Below are positions 51,095 through 59,969 of a stretch of DNA of 64,000 nt, one piece after another. Under the pieces are notes generated by a model, which worked only from the letters and a program-made list of their open reading frames with translations, made no database searches and was not told where the DNA came from. The DNA lies in contig OZ242031.1 of NCBI GenBank assembly GCA_965205045.1, positions 1,550,001 to 1,614,000 on the forward strand, in the 5' to 3' direction. Every line of letters starts with the position of its first letter. The first letter of the stretch is position 1. Source of the DNA: UBA6522 sp965205045. Its GTDB lineage: Bacteria; Pseudomonadota; Gammaproteobacteria; Steroidobacterales; Rariloculaceae. A program made the position numbers and the translations under genes.

Positions 51095-53018
51095 CGAGTA
51101 CATACCCGTGCGGCTCTCGCACCTGCTGCGTCACTGCTCCGTTGGAGCCATCGTGCGCGGTCCCGAAAGCCTTATGGCCGTACCCGACATCCGCAAGTGG
51201 GATGGGCCGGATGACAATCCGCTCGAGCGGGAAATCCGCTACGTGGATCAGGTCCGCAGCGCACTCAAAATCGAGAGGAGCCTGTGCCGTCCGCCCATCG
51301 CGAAGGAGTTGCATGGACGGAAGACAGGGTGGATCCCGGCCCTTCGGTTTCCGGCCTGGATGCGCTGCCTGACGTGCGGATTGCTTCACCGCCGGCCCTG
51401 GAAGGATGAGAATCGCGGCGGCGCAATTTGCTGGGGCGCCGGGCCGGCGCGCGAGGAAAGCGAGCCCGGCAAGTGCGGAGGCCGTCTCGAGCAAGTGTCA
51501 TGGGTGCTGGTTCACGAGGAAGGCTACCTTGCGGATGTGCCCTGGCACGACCTGGCGCATGCGGGCGCCCGGAACAGGACCGGGGATTCGGGGGAGTGCC
51601 TCCGCGACTGGCGGGATCCCTACCTTTCGCTGGTCGAGCGGTTGGCCGAACGGCCGGAGATAGCATGCCGGCGTTGCGGCTCCCGGGGTCCGCTCGAGAT
51701 CCGGTATCCGCATACGGCCGGCACATGGCAGCAACCCTGGTTGCGGGAACCGTTGCCCGAAACTACTGAGGAACTTGCCTGGGTGATGGAGATCAACGAC
51801 GTTCGCGTTCACTCGCCCTTGACCGAAACAGCCCTGGTCATACCGCCGGAATCGCGCATTCGCAGGGGGACGGTGGTTGACCGCCTCCACGGCAGCAGCC
51901 GCCAACTGCGGCGGATACGGGGAGCCAGAAACTGGCGGGTGCGCAACGGCATTATCCGCAGGCTTGCCGGGGAGTACGGCTGCGCGCCGGCTAAGATCGA
52001 GGACGCCCTTGTCGAGATCGACAAGGGATATCCCCTGTATGGCCAGTCGGTCGACGCCGGCGACCTGCGCAAAAGCGAGTACGGGGCGCTCACGGACCGC
52101 ATCCCGAATTTGCGGGACGACGAGGACTTTGTCACCCGGCACCACTCGCCCGCGTGGAGAAAGCTGCGGGAACGGTTTGCCGGGGGGGTCGCGCGTCGAG
52201 CCATCGACGCCGTCGACCGCCTCGTCGCGGTGGACCGGCTGAAGGAGATCATGGTATTCAGGGGATTCAGCCGCGTCGGCGGCGCCCCGCTGCCGCCGGA
52301 TATCGCTGGGGAGAGCGATTGGCTGCCGGCGGTGGAACTCTACGGCGAGGGAGTCTTCTTCACCCTGAACGAGGCCGTTCTCGCGCGCTGGGAGGCCGGC
52401 TCGGCGCTGCACGAACGGGCGGACGCTTTCGCCCGGCGATACCACCGATCCGGCCTGCGGGACCGGGTTTACGACATTCTTGTTACCCCCCGCCTGTTGC
52501 TTTGCCATACCCTTGCGCACCTGCTGATCCGTCAGCTTGAGTCGGGGGCCGGGTACCCGGCCGCCTCGCTCAAGGAGCGCCTGTACTGCGCGGAAGGCGG
52601 TGTGCCGGAGGACGACGCGCCGCGAATCGATGGAACCGGCGAGCCGATGACGAAGTCCCCAATGGCGGGCATCCTCATCTATGTCGCCGTAGCCGACGAG
52701 GAGGGCTCGCTCGGCGGGCTCGCCGAACTGGCGGAACCGGAGCGGTTCCTGCGCCTGCTGACCGGCGCGCTTGAGGCGGCCGAATGGTGCTCGCTGGATC
52801 CGGTGTGCGGGGAGCGGGAGGGCCACGGACCCGGGCTGCTCAACGGCGCCGCCTGCCACGCCTGCGCGCTGGCGCCGGAAACGAGCTGCGAGCACGGCAA
52901 CACGCTGCTCGACCGCACGTTCGTCAAGGGCGACGGCGCCGATATTCCAGCGTTTCTCGACTGCGTGGGCGAATTTTCCGAATGCGCGCCGGGGCGAGCG
53001 GTCGATGCCGACGCGTAA
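51087..53018 (+). CDS. DrmB-like DUF1998 protein (DISARM-type defence)
   Basis: 643 residues. The N-terminus (YIPVRLSHLLRHCSVGAIVR GP) and Cys clusters MRCLTCGLLHRR and ACRRCGSRG-like suggest zinc binding. The C-terminal DUF1998 domain shows LLLCHTLAHLLIRQLESGAG, YPAASLKERLYC and CHACALAPETSCEHGNTLLD R, typical of DrmB, the partner of DrmA. Start ATG 51087 overlaps drmA; the stop overlaps the SF1 helicase gene by 14 bases. DrmA and DrmB form a DNA-bound complex in DISARM; that they do so here is inferred. Confidence 0.8.
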   Translation: MADEYIPVRLSHLLRHCSVGAIVRGPESLMAVPDIRKWDGPDDNPLEREIRYVDQVRSALKIERSLCRPPIAKELHGRKTGWIPALRFPAWMRCLTCGLLHRRPWKDENRGGAICWGAGPAREESEPGKCGGRLEQVSWVLVHEEGYLADVPWHDLAHAGARNRTGDSGECLRDWRDPYLSLVERLAERPEIACRRCGSRGPLEIRYPHTAGTWQQPWLREPLPETTEELAWVMEINDVRVHSPLTETALVIPPESRIRRGTVVDRLHGSSRQLRRIRGARNWRVRNGIIRRLAGEYGCAPAKIEDALVEIDKGYPLYGQSVDAGDLRKSEYGALTDRIPNLRDDEDFVTRHHSPAWRKLRERFAGGVARRAIDAVDRLVAVDRLKEIMVFRGFSRVGGAPLPPDIAGESDWLPAVELYGEGVFFTLNEAVLARWEAGSALHERADAFARRYHRSGLRDRVYDILVTPRLLLCHTLAHLLIRQLESGAGYPAASLKERLYCAEGGVPEDDAPRIDGTGEPMTKSPMAGILIYVAVADEEGSLGGLAELAEPERFLRLLTGALEAAEWCSLDPVCGEREGHGPGLLNGAACHACALAPETSCEHGNTLLDRTFVKGDGADIPAFLDCVGEFSECAPGRAVDADA

Positions 53019-54189
53019 TTTCTCGCTGCCCGGCATCCAGGACCTGAGCAAGGAACAGGATGCCGTACTCGCCCTGCCCCGGGAGGGCCGCCACCTCATC
53101 GTTGGAGGACCCGGGACCGGCAAGTCGGTCGTCGCGCTGCTGAGGGCGCGGCAGTACCATCGCAACCGGGTTCCGTACCTGTTCCTGGTCTTCAACCATA
53201 TTCTTCATCAGGCGAGCCGCCAGCTTTATGGCGCCGAGCTCCACAGCGAAACGTGGATGAGCTGGTTCCACAGGCTTTTTTTCGAAATCACCGGGGAGCT
53301 CGTACCGAAACAGGCGCCGGAAGGGGCGGATGGATTCGAGCCGACCGACTGGAACGGCGTCGAAGACGCAATCGACGCGATGCAGGACATGCCTGACTTC
53401 GATCAGCCTTTTCTCGTCATCGACGAAGGCCAGGACATGCCGCCGCAGTTCTACGGCTGTCTGGTCAACCTCGGCTTCGAAAACTTCTTTGTGGTCGCCG
53501 ATCAGAATCAGCAGATCACAGACGAGAACAGCAGCCGGGCGGACATCGCCAACGCGCTCGACATCGACGCGGACAACGTCATCGAGCTGACGACGAACTA
53601 TCGCAACGCCTGGCCGGTGGCGAGGCTGGCCAGGGCCTTCTACACGGGCGATCCGGCGACTCCGCCGCCGGACCTGCCGGCACAGCCGTCGGCGGGCGCC
53701 GCCGCTTCAACGCCAAAACTGTACGTGTACGCCGAAGGGCACCTGGAGCGCATTGCGGCGGGCCTGCTCCGGATGGTGGACCGCGACCCGCGGCACCTCA
53801 TCGGCGTACTGGCGCCCAGCAACGCCGTGCGGCGACGCTACCACGATGCGCTTCGGTCGGTGGACATCGAGCTGGATAATCCCCGGCCTTCGGTGGAAAC
53901 ACACCATGGCGGCCACCGGCCCGACCTCGCTTTCGACGAGGGCGGCATCCTGGTCATCAACGCCCAGGCCTGCAAGGGCCTGGAATTCGACACGGTCGTC
54001 CTCGCCGACATCGATGAACACTACGTGCGCGCTTCCGATCCGGATCCGGCGAAGCGCATGCTCTACGTCATGGCGGCCCGAGCCCGCGAGCGCGTGTTCC
54101 TGCTGATGAGGCTGGGCGCGGCACGCGCCCGGTACCTCCAGGCCATCTTGCCCACCGACCCGTCGGTGCTGGCGCGCGGGGAGGTTTGA
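53005..54189 (+). CDS. SF1 (UvrD/Rep-like) helicase or ATPase within the DISARM-like operon
   Basis: 394 residues, ATG 53005 inside the end of the DrmB gene. Motif I LIVGGPGTGKSVVALLRARQ, motif II FLVIDEGQDMPPQFYG, motif III FFVVADQNQQI, motif IV-like ELTTNYRN, and near the C-terminus INAQACKGLEFDTVVLADI and LYVMAARARERVFLLMR (motifs V and VI). It is a compact SF1 core without the 1B/2B insertions of full UvrD. This gene is not one of the standard DISARM components. It abuts the following gene with no gap, indicating joint function. Confidence 0.82.
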   Translation: MPTRNFSLPGIQDLSKEQDAVLALPREGRHLIVGGPGTGKSVVALLRARQYHRNRVPYLFLVFNHILHQASRQLYGAELHSETWMSWFHRLFFEITGELVPKQAPEGADGFEPTDWNGVEDAIDAMQDMPDFDQPFLVIDEGQDMPPQFYGCLVNLGFENFFVVADQNQQITDENSSRADIANALDIDADNVIELTTNYRNAWPVARLARAFYTGDPATPPPDLPAQPSAGAAASTPKLYVYAEGHLERIAAGLLRMVDRDPRHLIGVLAPSNAVRRRYHDALRSVDIELDNPRPSVETHHGGHRPDLAFDEGGILVINAQACKGLEFDTVVLADIDEHYVRASDPDPAKRMLYVMAARARERVFLLMRLGAARARYLQAILPTDPSVLARGEV

Positions 54190-55833
54190 ATGTCGATCTC
54201 GGGCGACCTCTTCGGTCCTCTCGCCACCCCGGGGGAGGACTCGGCGACCGATGCGACGCAGCGTTCGGCCACGCCCCCTGAAGTTGCCTTTCTGGTCACC
54301 AACCATCTCAACCTGATGTACATGCTCGCGGCCGGCCTGGTCGTGCCGCCCGCAGGCTTCGGCGACAAGTATTATCGCGATCCGCTGGCAAGTTTTCCGG
54401 GCTGGATTCCCCTGTTCGTCGGCAGGGTTCCAGAGGCGGCGCTTCGGCTTTCGACCGAGGAAGCGGGGCACCTGAAACCCGTGATCGCAGAAATCCGGCT
54501 TGACGATCTGAAGGGGACACTGCTGGGGAGCGGCCCCGACGGAATGCGGGAGGTTCGGTTCCCGGACGAGTTCGGCGGCGCCGAGAGCGCGCTCTTGATC
54601 CCGGTGCCGTTGCCGGTTTCGCGGATAAGGTCGATTCTTCTCCCATCGCCGGAAGAGCGAAAAGCCTTCAACGCCGCCGCCGCGGATTTCGGCAACGTGC
54701 CGGTGCAGGATTTTCGGCGCGGAACGAGAAAGACGTTGTTCACCAAGGCGTCTCGCGACCTCTGGCCACCGACAGGGGAAACGTGGGAACGGAATGCGCC
54801 GGTACGGGTTCCTCTTGCGGCTGGCGGCATCATGGCGTTGCTGTTGCACATGGCCTACCGAGGTGGACTGGCCGTCCAAGCGTGCCGGCAGGCGTTCGAC
54901 CCGGACGACCTGGAAAACAATTCGGTCCCTGACTCCGCGTCGCTCGCGGGCAATCCGATTCTTGCCGGGCTGTCTGGCTGGATGCGGTCGGGCGTCACTT
55001 CATCACCGTCGGCCCCGGCCCAGGGATCGAATCGAGAGCACCTGCGAGACGTGTTCCAGCAACGTCTTTTTTGGGAGTTTGTGGGCCGCCTCCTGCATAG
55101 GGAACATAAATCCGGTGGCAGCGCCGAAGACATCCTGCTCGAATTCCTGGGCGATGCCCGCGGCACGCTCGACGACCGACTCAGGCCGGGGGTGGACAAT
55201 TTGTATGAGACTCTGAAATCTCTCGCAAGCCTCGCGGGTGCGACCCTTAGCGAACTGTTTGACCGACACCAGACCCCGATGGCACGTGCCATGATCCTGT
55301 TCTGTCTGCGCCAAAACTGTGCCGACCTTCTCGATTTCAATCACCGCGAGCTGCGCGAACCGGACTGGCTGGCGGCGGCTATCCTCTTTGGCGCCCGCGA
55401 CGGATGGTTGAGCATACCTCTGGAACTGCGCACAGTCCCGGGACTTGCTCGCGGCGAATTGTCAGCCGCCATCTCCCACCGCATGGCCCGGCTGGCGCAC
55501 CGGATCGCCGGCAGTGATTTAAACCTCGGCTCCTGTCCGCCACGGATCCGTCCACTACGCGAGTTGCTTCGCGAGAGCGGTGGCTGGCGCACCGGGGAAC
55601 GCTCCGCCGCGCTCGAACTCTCGCGAGCCTGCAAGTGGGACTGCATCAAGACGCGAGTGAGTTTCCCGAAGGGCGAGTACCGCCTGACCGTAAGCGGTGG
55701 GTCCATGCACGTCGACTTGCCCGGAGAGCCGCGGATCGCTTCGGAAATCGACCGCGACCAATTTTTCGAATATCTCGCCAATAGCCGCCTCAAGTCGCGC
55801 ACAGAGGCGAAGGTACGCAAACTCCTGCGCTGA
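54190..55833 (+). CDS. Unrecognised 547-residue protein, last gene of the DISARM-like operon
   Basis: No family recognised. It starts at the base after the helicase stop. The N-terminal half has VAFLVTNHLNLMYMLAAGLV then PPAGFGDKYYRD and FPGWIPLFVGRVPEAALR, resembling an alpha/beta domain. The middle is helical (REHLRDVFQQRLFWEFVGRL, about residues 275-360), and the C-terminus is basic (SRLKSRTEAKVRKLLR). No nuclease, methyltransferase or PLD HKD motif can be seen. The position suggests an effector or specificity subunit taking the place of DrmC or the methyltransferase. Confidence 0.7.
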   Translation: MSISGDLFGPLATPGEDSATDATQRSATPPEVAFLVTNHLNLMYMLAAGLVVPPAGFGDKYYRDPLASFPGWIPLFVGRVPEAALRLSTEEAGHLKPVIAEIRLDDLKGTLLGSGPDGMREVRFPDEFGGAESALLIPVPLPVSRIRSILLPSPEERKAFNAAAADFGNVPVQDFRRGTRKTLFTKASRDLWPPTGETWERNAPVRVPLAAGGIMALLLHMAYRGGLAVQACRQAFDPDDLENNSVPDSASLAGNPILAGLSGWMRSGVTSSPSAPAQGSNREHLRDVFQQRLFWEFVGRLLHREHKSGGSAEDILLEFLGDARGTLDDRLRPGVDNLYETLKSLASLAGATLSELFDRHQTPMARAMILFCLRQNCADLLDFNHRELREPDWLAAAILFGARDGWLSIPLELRTVPGLARGELSAAISHRMARLAHRIAGSDLNLGSCPPRIRPLRELLRESGGWRTGERSAALELSRACKWDCIKTRVSFPKGEYRLTVSGGSMHVDLPGEPRIASEIDRDQFFEYLANSRLKSRTEAKVRKLLR

Positions 55834-55869
55834 CGCGCTGACGTTACGGCGACGCGTCGAAACTCTGCG

Positions 55870-56208
55870 TCAACGCAGCCGCACCGCCGTCCCCGAGGCC
55901 ACCAAAAACAACATGCCCTTGCCGCCGCCGCTGATCTCGTTGTAGTCGAGGTCCACGCCGACGACCGCATTGGCGCCGAGTTCGCCCGCCTTCTCCGCCA
56001 GATCTTCAAGGCAGGTCTCCCTGGCTTGCTTGAGCGCCTTCTGGTGCGTGCCGCTGCGGCCGCCGACGATATCGCGCAGGCTCCCGAGAACGTCGCGAAA
56101 GATGTTCACACCGAGAACGCACTCCGCAGTGACGATGCCGAGAACTTCGCGGATCTCGCGGCCAGGATAATCGGGCGTCGTCGTTATGTTCGATGTCGGG
56201 ACTTTCAT
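55870..56208 (-). CDS. YbjQ-family (DUF74) protein
   Basis: 112-residue YbjQ/UPF0145 protein, a small pentamer-forming fold of unclear role, sometimes linked to metal binding. Signature: TTTPDYPGREIREVLGIVTA, FRDVLGSLRDIVGGRSGTHQ, ARETCLEDLAEKAGELGANA and VVGVDLDYNEI. ATG 56208 follows GGAGAG by four bases. It is convergent with the defence operon. The 290-base stretch after its start holds no supported gene. Confidence 0.9.
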   Translation of the reverse strand: MKVPTSNITTTPDYPGREIREVLGIVTAECVLGVNIFRDVLGSLRDIVGGRSGTHQKALKQARETCLEDLAEKAGELGANAVVGVDLDYNEISGGGKGMLFLVASGTAVRLR

Positions 56209-56500
56209 TCGACTCTCCGGCAGGTGGCTCGGGACATCGGGAAGTGCTGGCGGATACTACACGCTTTCACGGCGGTGCACGAGAATTGGCGGCACCTGTC
56301 CGCGCGGCCTTTGTGGGCGCGCGAGTCGCCCCCGATAATGTAGCGCCCCCCTGATCCACGGCGGCAACAGCCTGCCCGTATCGTTGCCGTGTCCACCGGC
56401 GCCATAGCACAAGCTACCGGTCGACCGGAAGACTCATATCTGGATCGAATGTCAAGAATTATTCGAAGGCTAACCGTAGCCGGGATGCTAGACTGCGCGC

Positions 56501-56956
56501 ATGCAAGAACTCATTGCCATCGTTTCCGTCGGCGCCGCCCTCGCGGCACTGATAATCGCGCAAAGCCGCTCGTTGCGGCGCGACTTTTCCGCCCGCATGG
56601 ACCGCATGGAAGCGCAGATAGCCGAATTGCGCAATAACGGGAAAGCGCAGATAGCCGAATTGCGCGATAACGGGAAAGCGCAGATAGCCGAATTGCGCAA
56701 TAACGGGAAAGCGCAGATAGTCGAACTGCGCGATCGCACGGAAGCGCAGACCAGCGAACTGCGTGAACACATTGACTCCCAGATCGGCGAATTGCGTGAA
56801 CACATTGACTCCCAGACCAGCGAACTGCGTGAACACATTGACTCCCAGATCGGCGAACTGCGGGCCCATATCGGCGACCTTCGCGAACGCATGGCCCATC
56901 TCGAAGGGCTGCTGGAGGGTCTGCGCGAGGCAATCACCCGCACTCGGGTGGCCTGA
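56501..56956 (+). CDS. Membrane-anchored coiled-coil protein with eight 11-residue repeats
   Basis: 151-residue protein. An N-terminal helix (LIAIVSVGAALAALIIAQS) anchors it; then eight hendecad repeats span residues 38-125: four of the type AQIAELRNNGK and four of the type SQIGELREHID. An 11-residue period gives a nearly straight coiled coil. At the DNA level the 33-base units (56612-56875) are nearly identical, so copy number can change by slippage. Similar proteins act as tethers or spacers; no function can be assigned. Confidence 0.75.
   Translation: MQELIAIVSVGAALAALIIAQSRSLRRDFSARMDRMEAQIAELRNNGKAQIAELRDNGKAQIAELRNNGKAQIVELRDRTEAQTSELREHIDSQIGELREHIDSQTSELREHIDSQIGELRAHIGDLRERMAHLEGLLEGLREAITRTRVA
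56612..56875 (+). repeat. 33-base tandem repeat, eight units, in frame
   Basis: Eight in-frame units of 33 bases: units 1-4 carry GCGCAGATAGCCGAATTGCG-type sequence, units 5-8 carry GAACTGCGTGAACACATTGA. The two unit types differ but keep the ELR core, showing two rounds of local duplication. Confidence 0.85.
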
Positions 56957-56964
56957 ATCCCAGG

Positions 56965-57120
56965 CTACGTTCCTTCGCCCTTGGCAACCTCGAGCGAAGC
57001 ACATTCCCGGAACCTGAAACAGTCGGCCGCGTGGTCTTTCGCCATGCCGGTTGCCTGCATGTGAGAGTACACGATAGTGCTGCCCACAAACTTGAAACCC
57101 CGTATCTTCTTGCCGTGAAC
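56965..57120 (-). pseudogene. 3' relic of DNA-3-methyladenine glycosylase I
   Basis: The minus strand encodes GKKIRGFKFVGSTIVYSHMQ then ATGMAKDHAADCFRF and a stop at 56965. This matches the conserved C-terminus of Tag (RRGFRFVGPT..YAFMQA.GMVNDH...C), including the zinc His and Cys. No upstream Tag sequence remains, since the otsB gene occupies that region on the other strand. It is a truncated relic. Confidence 0.65.
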
Positions 57121-57186
57121 TGACCGGCCCAACGCCGCGCCGGCCCATGTTTTGCGGACCGCGCCGCACCGTTGTATCGTGCGCGC

Positions 57187-58050
57187 GTGACAGGCACACC
57201 ACGACCTCCCTGGCCGCCGGAGCCGGCGGTTTTTCTCGACCTGGACGGCACCCTGATCGAGATCGCCCATCGCCCGGACGCGGTTCGGCGCAGTCGGCGT
57301 CTGGATGCACTGCTGGCCCGCTTGCCCGCCGCCACCGGAAATGCACTGGCCGTCGTCAGCGGACGGACGGTCGCGGATGTGGACCGATTGCTCGCCCCGC
57401 ATCGCGTTGCGGTCGCAGGAATACACGGTCTGGAACGGAGGCGTGTGGATGGACAGGTCCACCGCGTCCCGGTATCGCTCGACTGGCTGCACGATGCCCA
57501 CAGGGCAATGGAACGATTCGTGGCGGCTCATCCCGGGCTCCTGCTGGAGAATAAGGACGTGAGTCTGGCATTACACTACCGGGGTCGCCCCGAACTGGAG
57601 GACGCCGTGCATCAATTCGTCGCGGACCTGGACCTTCCTGCGACCGCCGAACGGCTTCGGGGCCGCAAGGTGGTGGAAATCAAGCCAGGGCAAATGAACA
57701 AGGGAACAGCGATCCGCGCCTTCATGTCCGAGCCGCCCTTTGCCGGCCGGACTCCGGTATTCGCGGGCGATGACGTGACCGACGAGTCCGGATTCGCCGT
57801 GGTCAACGAACTGGGCGGCGTCTCGGTAAAGGTCGGCGACGGCGCCACCGCGGCGGACTGGGCCCTGCCCGGCGTCCCCCATGTGCTCGAGTGGCTGGGC
57901 GATGCGATTTCGGGCCGCCGATCATCGGTTCCGGCGTCCGGCTCGAAGAAATCCGGCCGGCACTCGGCACGGCTGGCGGCACCCGGTCCCCACCCGTCCC
58001 CGCCGACGGCGCCCGGTTTCTGCTCTTTCCGGCCGAGACGCCCGAAATGA
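57187..58050 (+). CDS. otsB: Trehalose-6-phosphate phosphatase
   Basis: 287-residue HAD phosphatase removing phosphate from trehalose-6-phosphate. PAVFLDLDGTLIEIAHRPD is HAD motif I, AVVSGRTVADVDRLL motif II region, GIHGLERR the cap entrance, VEIKPGQMNKGTAI the Lys motif and FAGDDVTDESGF motif IV. The GTG at 57187 is preferred over TTG 57172. The last about 40 residues (SGSKKSGRHSARLAAPGPHP...) are a low-complexity extension beyond the usual end. The stop overlaps the next start by ATGA. Confidence 0.9.
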   Translation: MTGTPRPPWPPEPAVFLDLDGTLIEIAHRPDAVRRSRRLDALLARLPAATGNALAVVSGRTVADVDRLLAPHRVAVAGIHGLERRRVDGQVHRVPVSLDWLHDAHRAMERFVAAHPGLLLENKDVSLALHYRGRPELEDAVHQFVADLDLPATAERLRGRKVVEIKPGQMNKGTAIRAFMSEPPFAGRTPVFAGDDVTDESGFAVVNELGGVSVKVGDGATAADWALPGVPHVLEWLGDAISGRRSSVPASGSKKSGRHSARLAAPGPHPSPPTAPGFCSFRPRRPK

Positions 58051-59834
58051 GCGCCCTGAACCTCGGTCTCATCGGAAACTGCCAGGTGGGCGTGCTGGTC
58101 GATCCCCTCGGCCGGTTCGTCTGGGGCTGCTTCCCCCGCGTGGACAGCGACCCGGCGTTTTGCTCGCTGCTGGGCGGCGAAGGCGAGGCCGAGACGGGGT
58201 TCTTCGCCGTGGAACTCCTGGATCTCGACCGCAGCGAGCAGTCCTACGACGGCAACACGGCCATCCTCGCCACCACGCTGTACGACAAGTCGGGAGGCGG
58301 CGTGCGCATCGAGGACTTCGCACCGCGCTACGAACAGTTCGGCCGAACGTTCCGCCCCATCATGGTCATGCGCCGGATCACGCCGCAGTCCGGGAGCCCG
58401 ACCGTCCGCGTCCGCCTGCGCCCCGCCGCCGACTACGGCCACAAGCGCGCCGAAGTCACCTACGGCAGCAATCACATTCGTTACGTGGACAGCCGGTTCA
58501 CGCTGCGGCTGACCACGAACGCCTCGTTGACCTCGGTACTGGAGGAACGCGCCATCGTGCTGGAGGAACCGCTCAGCCTGATCCTCGGCGCGGACGAGAC
58601 CATTCCCGAACACCCGAACAAGATCAGCCAGGAGATGCTGGAAGAAACCCGGCGGTACTGGCACGGCTGGGTACGCGGCCTTTCGGTGCCCTTCGAGTGG
58701 CAGGACGAAGTCATCCGGGCCGCGATCGCCCTCAAGCTCTGCACCTACGAAGACACCGGCGCGGTGCTGGCGGCGCTCACCACGTCGATTCCCGAAGCCG
58801 CTCACAGCGGCCGCAACTGGGACTACCGTTTCTGCTGGCTGCGGGACAGCTACTACGTGGTCAGGGCGCTCAACCGGCTGGGCGTCACCAAGACCATGGA
58901 GGCGTTCCTGGGCTACCTGAACAACATCGTCGGCGAACTGGGCAGCCCGGAACAGCTCCAGCCGGTCTACGGCGTCTCCGGGCGGGCGCGGCTGGAGGAG
59001 CGGACCGTCGAATCGCTTCCCGGGTACCGCGGCATGGGCCCGGTCCGCGTCGGCAACCAGGCCTACCGGCAGATCCAGAACGACGTCTACGGGGCCGTGG
59101 TGCTGGCCGCGACCCAGCAGTTCTTCGATGGCCGCCTCGCGCGCCAGGGCGGGCGCCAGGAATTCGAGCGGCTGGAGGCGCTGGGCGGCCGCGCCGTCGA
59201 ACTTTTCGATCAGCCCGATGCGGGGCTGTGGGAGTATCGGGGCCGGCAGGAAGTGCATACCTATTCCAGCGCCATGTGCTGGGCGGCGTGCGACCGGCTG
59301 GCGAGAATCGCCCGGCGCCTGAACCTCAGCGGCCGCGCCGAACACTGGACCGGAATCGCCGCCCGGTTGCACGAGACCATCTCCGCGGCGGCCTGGAACG
59401 ACGAACGGGAGACCTTCATGGGCACCTTCGGCGGCAACACGCTGGACGCGAGCCTGCTGACGCTGGCGGACCTGGGCTTCGTCCGCGCCCAGGACCCCCG
59501 ATTCGTGGGCACCCTGGAGGCGGTGGAAAACGAACTGCGCCAGGGCCACTACATGTTCCGTTACGCGAATCCGGACGACTTCGGCATGCCCGAAACGGCC
59601 TTCAATATCTGCACGTTCTGGTACATTGACGCCCTGGCGGCGGTGGGACGCCGCCGGGAAGCGCGGGAGCTTTTCTGCAACATGCTGGAGCGGCGCAACG
59701 ATCTGGGCCTGCTCTCGGAGGACCTGGACCCGGACACCGGCGAACTCTGGGGCAACTTCCCGCAGACCTACAGCATGGTGGGCATCGTGAACGGCGCCAT
59801 GCGCCTGAGCCGTTCCTGGGAGGAAGCGCTGTGA
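58047..59834 (+). CDS. GH15 glucoamylase/trehalase-like glycoside hydrolase
   Basis: 595-residue protein. ATG 58047 (MSALNLGLIGNCQVGVLVDP) overlaps the otsB stop. The N-terminal beta-sandwich (about 1-210) precedes the (alpha/alpha)6 barrel with NWDYRFCWLRDSYYVVRALN, typical for GH15, and WNDERETFMGTFGGNTLDAS, then TFNICTFWYIDALAAVGR-like near the end. Intracellular, no signal peptide. GH15 members in trehalose operons occur widely and some are trehalases; substrate here is not proven. It lies between otsB and otsA. Confidence 0.87.
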   Translation: MSALNLGLIGNCQVGVLVDPLGRFVWGCFPRVDSDPAFCSLLGGEGEAETGFFAVELLDLDRSEQSYDGNTAILATTLYDKSGGGVRIEDFAPRYEQFGRTFRPIMVMRRITPQSGSPTVRVRLRPAADYGHKRAEVTYGSNHIRYVDSRFTLRLTTNASLTSVLEERAIVLEEPLSLILGADETIPEHPNKISQEMLEETRRYWHGWVRGLSVPFEWQDEVIRAAIALKLCTYEDTGAVLAALTTSIPEAAHSGRNWDYRFCWLRDSYYVVRALNRLGVTKTMEAFLGYLNNIVGELGSPEQLQPVYGVSGRARLEERTVESLPGYRGMGPVRVGNQAYRQIQNDVYGAVVLAATQQFFDGRLARQGGRQEFERLEALGGRAVELFDQPDAGLWEYRGRQEVHTYSSAMCWAACDRLARIARRLNLSGRAEHWTGIAARLHETISAAAWNDERETFMGTFGGNTLDASLLTLADLGFVRAQDPRFVGTLEAVENELRQGHYMFRYANPDDFGMPETAFNICTFWYIDALAAVGRRREARELFCNMLERRNDLGLLSEDLDPDTGELWGNFPQTYSMVGIVNGAMRLSRSWEEAL

Positions 59835-59969
59835 CACGGGCGGCGCCCGAACCGCCGGCCCGGGCGCCCGGTCGTTCGGGACCCTGCCGCGGGGACTGCG
59901 GCCGTCCGTGCGGTTCCCGGGTCGGACGGCGGCAGACGCGAACGGCACGCAGAACTTAGGACCCAGAAC

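Noticed and set aside
48707..51103. 798-codon antisense open frame under the DrmA gene
   Set aside because: Antisense shadow; no recognisable motifs and no ribosome site.
51087..55833. DISARM methyltransferase or DrmC (PLD) hidden in the operon
   Set aside because: No DPPY/NPPF-type or SAM-binding motif and no paired HKD motif was found in any of the downstream proteins.
56612..56875. Regular short repeats resembling a CRISPR array
   Set aside because: Repeats are directly contiguous, multiples of three, in frame and code for a coiled coil; there are no unique spacers.
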